Source: Tubulanus polymorphus
Taxonomy: Eukaryota > Nemertea > Palaeonemertea > Tubulaniformes > Tubulanidae
Assembly: GCF_964204645.1 (NCBI RefSeq)
Contig: NC_134035.1
Coordinates: 8,184,501-8,248,500, forward strand
Direction of reading: 5' to 3'
DNA length: 64,000 nucleotides
Positions 37,301 through 43,300 of the stretch are shown here, one piece after another. Made by a program: the position numbers and the translations under genes. Positions within the stretch are counted from its first letter, which is position 1. Every line of letters begins with the position of its first letter. The notes beneath the pieces were generated by a model. The model did no database searches. It was not told the origin of the DNA and saw only the letters and a program-made list of their open reading frames with translations.

Positions 37301-40300
37301 AGCTTTATATAAATCACTAGACATCTCACTACAGCTTGGTGCGTATTTCAGATGTATTTCGATACGTACTTTTGCGACTTAATCATTTTCACCGACGCAG
37401 GAAAGTTGAACATATATTTGTGTCAAAGCTTTATTAATCAGTTCTACATGATTTGACGATTTAAAGAACGCTTTTTGTCGGATTTAAGTTGGATTCGGGC
37501 TCGTATGTTCGCAGAAAATTGTGAGCGTTGAAGAGTGAGCACTGTGGCATTAGAATTGAGATCAATGTATGGTGTTATAACTTACTTCTGACTCAAATTT
37601 TGTCGTTATTTTGGCATTGTTCTTCGGTCAGATGGAAGCTCGACGATTTCATGGAATCACAACATCATTAGTCTATCGATTTGCAAGAAGAATGGCTGAA
37701 AACTATGGATAGAAAACAAATACCTGAAATTGGACAGTAAACCTTACCTAACTCGGACAACCTGGGATTGGCTAAATTGGTCAGAGTTAAAGCGAAAGTC
37801 TGAGACAAAGATCCGAGAATATAGAATGCATTTTGTTTTTATCCGATTTAAGCCCGCCGCACACGGCATAAGATTTGTTTCGCCATAACAGAAAACACAT
37901 TTTTCACAAAATGTTTTTTGTAAAACATTTTGCCCGCAAACGATAAAACGTTCAACGGACACGTGATGAAAAACGTTTTTGACTACACAAAAAGTTTTTT
38001 GCAAATGAAGCAGTGTTTGTTTCGTGAAAAACGATTTTCTGTTCGGCGTTTTGTATTTTGCCCCCCCCCCCACCCCCCCGCATAACAAAAAACATCGAAA
38101 ACGTTTTATCGGTGCCGTGCGCAGCGGGCTTTAGCCAAAATTAATTCCCAGTTGGTCATGTCTTGATTAAGGTGAGGCTTACTGCACATCACTTCATCCT
38201 TGTGAGCATCGCGAGTTAACAGGTACCTACCACTTCATAATGACACATTCTATATGAGGAATGAAGTTGTCACATGTCTGAGTCTTACCGGTATTCAATG
38301 TGCAGACCATTAGGAAAACGTGCTGAATTTGGTGTGGATGGTAAAAGCATTATGCAAAAACGAGGATAGAAAACGACTTTTGACATTTCGACTGGTTTTA
38401 TTTCGGCTTTGATATTAGTGAAGTATTCATGGCGCGAACAAGAGAAAATGTATCAGCACACTCGATTCGAAAATGTCACGGATAATGAAGGACTTGAAGA
38501 AGCAGTTGGTGATTTTGTCTAGCCGGTACTTGCATTTTTGTTTTCGTGAATTATTTCGCACGCAACGTGTGATAAACGACTGTGGAATATACTGGTCCAA
38601 TTGGTGTATACCTCTGGATAGAATTTTCTGTCGGAGTGGGATGTACCGATCTTCTGACAGGACACTTCTTATTGTTTTTAGTCATCACCGATGTTCAAAA
38701 CTGGAACGGCAATCCATTCTAATTTCATTCCCATGCTTGAAATATCAATAATGACAAAGCTTTTCATGCGACTGAAAACATCAGCTAGCCTACGTAACAA
38801 ACTAGAGAGCAACTTCATCCAAATATTGCAATAACATTTGAGAAAAAAACCCATAATTATAAAGAAAAACTAAGAGAGTAGAAACGTTTTGACCCAGTTC
38901 TATGAGGCATTTCATAACTACGAGAGTAATAGCGTTTTCACTCAATTTTATGAGGCATTTTCAGAAAGGTTTTGAAAATTTTGAAAATAGATTTCAAACA
39001 ACGATAATAACTTAGTTTTTCTTTGAAATTCTGTTTTTTTTTCTTCTTTAATTGAATTATAGTCGCTGTCTATGGGAACAGCGATGCCGTACACGACGTG
39101 GTATAGACATTCTCTGGCCTTGTATCCTCTTATAGATGGGTGGTCTGGGTGTTGTTCAACGGGTTCTAAAAACGAGACACCATCGATGTTGACGAAGCCG
39201 TTTATGTAGAAATTTGAAACAATGTGTATTTTCTGTGACGAGAAAAAAAAATATTCACGATTTGTCCGCGCGCACTTGTCTATGTCCTACGTCTGTCCAG
39301 TTTTTTTTTTTTCGTTTCAACATTCTTCAGTACAATTAGATCGTTATTAAGCCATTTGGAATGTTCATCGAGATCTTCTCTGACGTGTCATTGAAAAAAA
39401 AAACGCTGTCATTTTAAACGTATATACGCAAATATATTGATACATATAGAAACGATGATATTTATTTGAACGATGAAGAAAAGTAATTATTGCTATTAAT
39501 ATTACATGATTATTATTGTTATGATTACTATTAGCATAATCGTAATGATGATATACAGATATATGTAGATAGGTATATATATATATAAATATATATATAT
39601 ATAAGAATGATATATAAAGTATTGAGTAATTTAAGAAGAACGAATTGTGTAATTATCGAACATGGAATTGTACCATGCACGGTAATTAGTAGGGAAATCG
39701 TTATTTTGTAATTAAGATTTCTTTAGTCGGTATAATTCTCTTTGTCAGGAGTAGATGGTACTCCCCCTTGCTTATGTCGGTGCAATAAACCTTGCTTTTT
39801 TAATTTCAATCTTCTTCGTTCGTTATTTTTCTACTCGTGTTTCAACTCCTGCGTTCTTTTTTCCGTTTTCGCTATAGTTTTTCTTTTTCGTTTTAACCAC
39901 GGCAATGAATAGGACTCGATAAGGATTTCGCGGAAAAGCGTTTATACATAGCTCGTAAAAGCGCGTTGTACCGGTGTACCTTTCTGTACCCGCACTCCTT
40001 CACACTCTACCGCCGTTATCTTATCAGAAAATCAATTTAAGATCTTTATCCGGTAAGTAATGAATTAAATACGCCGTTATTTCGAAAATCGTGCATTTTG
40101 GCGAAAGATTTTGCTAAGTTCTGTCGCTTCCCTTTCTTCGGTTTCTTATCATCTTGTATAACTTTATCTCAAGAGCTTCAAACAGCTTTCGAAACTGTTT
40201 CGAGCTTTATTTCGATTTGAAATGTAATAGATCAATCGGGGCTGACGAACAGGTCATGGTCGTACTGATTATTTCAGCTGTTTCATTCCGACTCTGAGAC

Positions 40301-43300
40301 TCGTATTTTGCCAACTGTCACTCGATGAATGTTGTTAAGCTCGTCGCACAGTCTTCAATCAATACCCGACGGTTTTCAATGATGTGTTCTTTTCGATGTC
40401 TGCTCTCATAATATTTATCAAATGGAAAACCTAGCAAAAATGAACCACCCGTAGAACCTATGTTATTCAGAGCATTTGGGACCGAAGAATTTCAATCCAG
40501 ATTTGTCAGTCATATTCTCTGTGCTTTTGCTGAAGTATACAGCGTCTGGTTCTACAGTTGAGAGAGTTAGTTCATTTTCGGTTAAAGCATAATTCAGGTC
40601 GACTAAGATCTGATCAGATCGGATCGTGATTTTGTAATCGGCGACCTTCTCGACGTGAATTTACTTAAGACCGCGATGGATTTTCTCCGTAGTCGAATCT
40701 TAACTCACATCTGTAGAACCGGAACCGGGTGTCGATTGTGAAGTCTTGATCGGGTTTATGCGGATAGATACCTGACATACGTGTGAGCTTTTGTATTTGT
40801 AAGTTAATTTTCAATAAAAAATCTATGCCTAATACAGTACTGAATGTGTTCCGCACGGCAGATCGGTACATGTATGAATAATTCCGATTAAGCAGATTTT
40901 ACTGTACATCATTGAAAACCATACGGTATCTGTATATAAATTGGCCGTTGTTCCGATCGTATCTTCATGTCACGATTTATTTTGTATTGTATCACGTTCA
41001 GCTCACAGTAATTCACCGTCTGAAGGTAGCGAGGGTACAGAGGGAGACGAACAACAGCACCACCATCGTAAACCCGTCCTGCGACGTAGATCATTAAAAA
41101 AGAAGAAAACTTCCATCGACACGACGTCGTCGACAATCAGTCCTCCTCTGTCGGACAGCGATCAGCTCATGTTCGGGGTCGGTAAGTTTTACCCGTTCGA
41201 ATATTTCTTCCCATCGGCTCCGGTGTCGGTATCTGCCACCTGATGGCATTGCGAGGCCCTCCCTTACTGGGCCGTGCGTACAGTCCTTGCCCTACTGGAG
41301 CGTGCATACAGTCCCAGCCCTACTGTACCGTGCATACAGTCCCTGCCCTCCTGGACTGTGCGTACAGCTGACTATGATATCAATCACATCAGTCAAACTA
41401 GTGGCGGGAACTGGTACGTGTAATCAAATTCGATCCTGTGCATTTCACTAGAGTGCGCCGTCTTTGAACTACATACATTAACTATACTCATTCTGTTTAA
41501 CTGTTATTTAAGATTTTTACTAAGTCCATATATAATTGATATAAATTAACCTGTAAGTTAGCTGATATAAGTTCATGTGCGAGTGGTTTTATGGTACTTG
41601 AAAGATTATTGCCTTTGTCAGCCAGACCATTTTAGTTCTGCGATTCAACATTGTATTCATATTTTTGCAGATACTGCTCAGAAGATAAACCCGACCTTTT
41701 CTGTTAAAGCTTTACGTATTTAAACGTCGATCACGACTTAGATTCGCTTTCACAAATCACGGCAAACACATCGCTATAAACGCAACGTAGTTTTTACCGA
41801 TCCGTAAAGCGTTCGGTCGTCGGCTACGGATATTTTTTCGATAAACGATTCTTAAATTTTCCCGTTCGTTTTTTGAAGGTCGTATGCGGGTGGAATCTGT
41901 ACCTCCGATGTATCCGATCGATCCGGACGATGACAGCGCCATCTATGAACCAGTTGGAATTATACCTCGGGTTAGTTTATATTACTTGTTACATACCGGT
42001 ACTTAACCAAAGTTGATCAAATTGCGCTAATTTGACCCGGAGAAAATCGTCTCTGTCTGATCACAGCTAGTCCTATAGACTCTGAATAAGATTGTTTTTG
42101 AGTGAAAAATTAAGAGATTCTGTTCATAATACACATTATGTTTGTTGCCTGTACCAATGAATCTTTGCTTCCAAAAGCTTCTTTGCTTCTTTGCTTCCAT
42201 TTTATCGTCATCACTTTTACAGTTGCGTGAGGAAATTTTCGTTTGAGCCGGTTTGAAAGTTTGTTGTATCATGGTATCTAATGAGGATATGGGTCGTATG
42301 GTTTTTTTGTTGTTGCAGTATTTCATGGCGGTGCCGGTGATAGAGGACCAGGATCCGGTGGAAGATGGAGGCGTTCGTCGGAGACGTTGGTTTCGTTCGG
42401 ATAAAGATTCGGTCGATAAATCTAAAAAGAAAAATGAAGAGAAGAGGAAAAGCAAAGAGGTGATGATGAATTCCAATTTGCAAGTTTTAGGATGTTTGTG
42501 TTCGGGTAGTTTATTTAGGGTATTAAGAGAGGCGCAGTGGCCGAGTGAGTTAAGCTGCCGGTCACTGGTCTCGTCAATCCAGGGTTCATGGGCTAGAACC
42601 TGGTGGCGACAGAGTTTCTTGGTCGAAGGTTCTTCTATGGTCTCTCCCCCATCGGGAAAAAGAAACATCGAACCCACTAATAATGCCCTGCATGGCGCTC
42701 AGTGGGTTGAGGGTATTAAAAAAAAAAATTGCGTTTTAATTCATACAGAAAATAGGTAGAAAGATGCTTAAGATATGCAAAGACAGATTTAATCATTCTA
42801 GTTATTTCTGTCGAGTCAAAATCATCTCTATTTTTTTCTCAATATTGGATCCGCTTCTCGGGTCTATAAAAGGCTAAACTAGATTTCTAAGTTTAGATTT
42901 TGGATACTTAGCATCTCTGGAATGAGGAATGTCGAAGCAGTTTCTCCTTCCCACCCCTTTGTGGTACTTTCCTCGGAAAAGGAAGGACGGGAAAAATAAG
43001 AAAATAATGCAGATATTTAAATTTGTAATGTATTTTTGGTAAAATTTTTACACGCGTCGTCATTTTAGGGGCAAAAACCGCAAAAGTTCCAGGAAAAAAT
43101 ACATCGGAAAATGATGCGCAAGAAAGACAGCAAAGTGGGACCGGTGGTGCCCCCTGGTTTTTTGCTTGAAGACTATATACAGGCCGAGGATAATAATATA
43201 CCGTTGTTCGTGGAAAAATGTATTCGTTATATCGAAGATAACAGAGGTTTAGAAACTGAAGGGATTTACCGTGTTCCTGGAAACCGCGCTCATGTCGATC

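Noticed and set aside
37744-38088. 114-codon minus-strand ORF with CxxC-like residues
   Set aside because: Falls inside nested MITEs whose termini are clear; the cysteines do not form a domain.
42027-42759. Long ORFs on both strands (216 and 168 codons)
   Set aside because: The minus ORF is antisense to p190 exon 21. The plus ORF is that exon read through its donor into a SINE.
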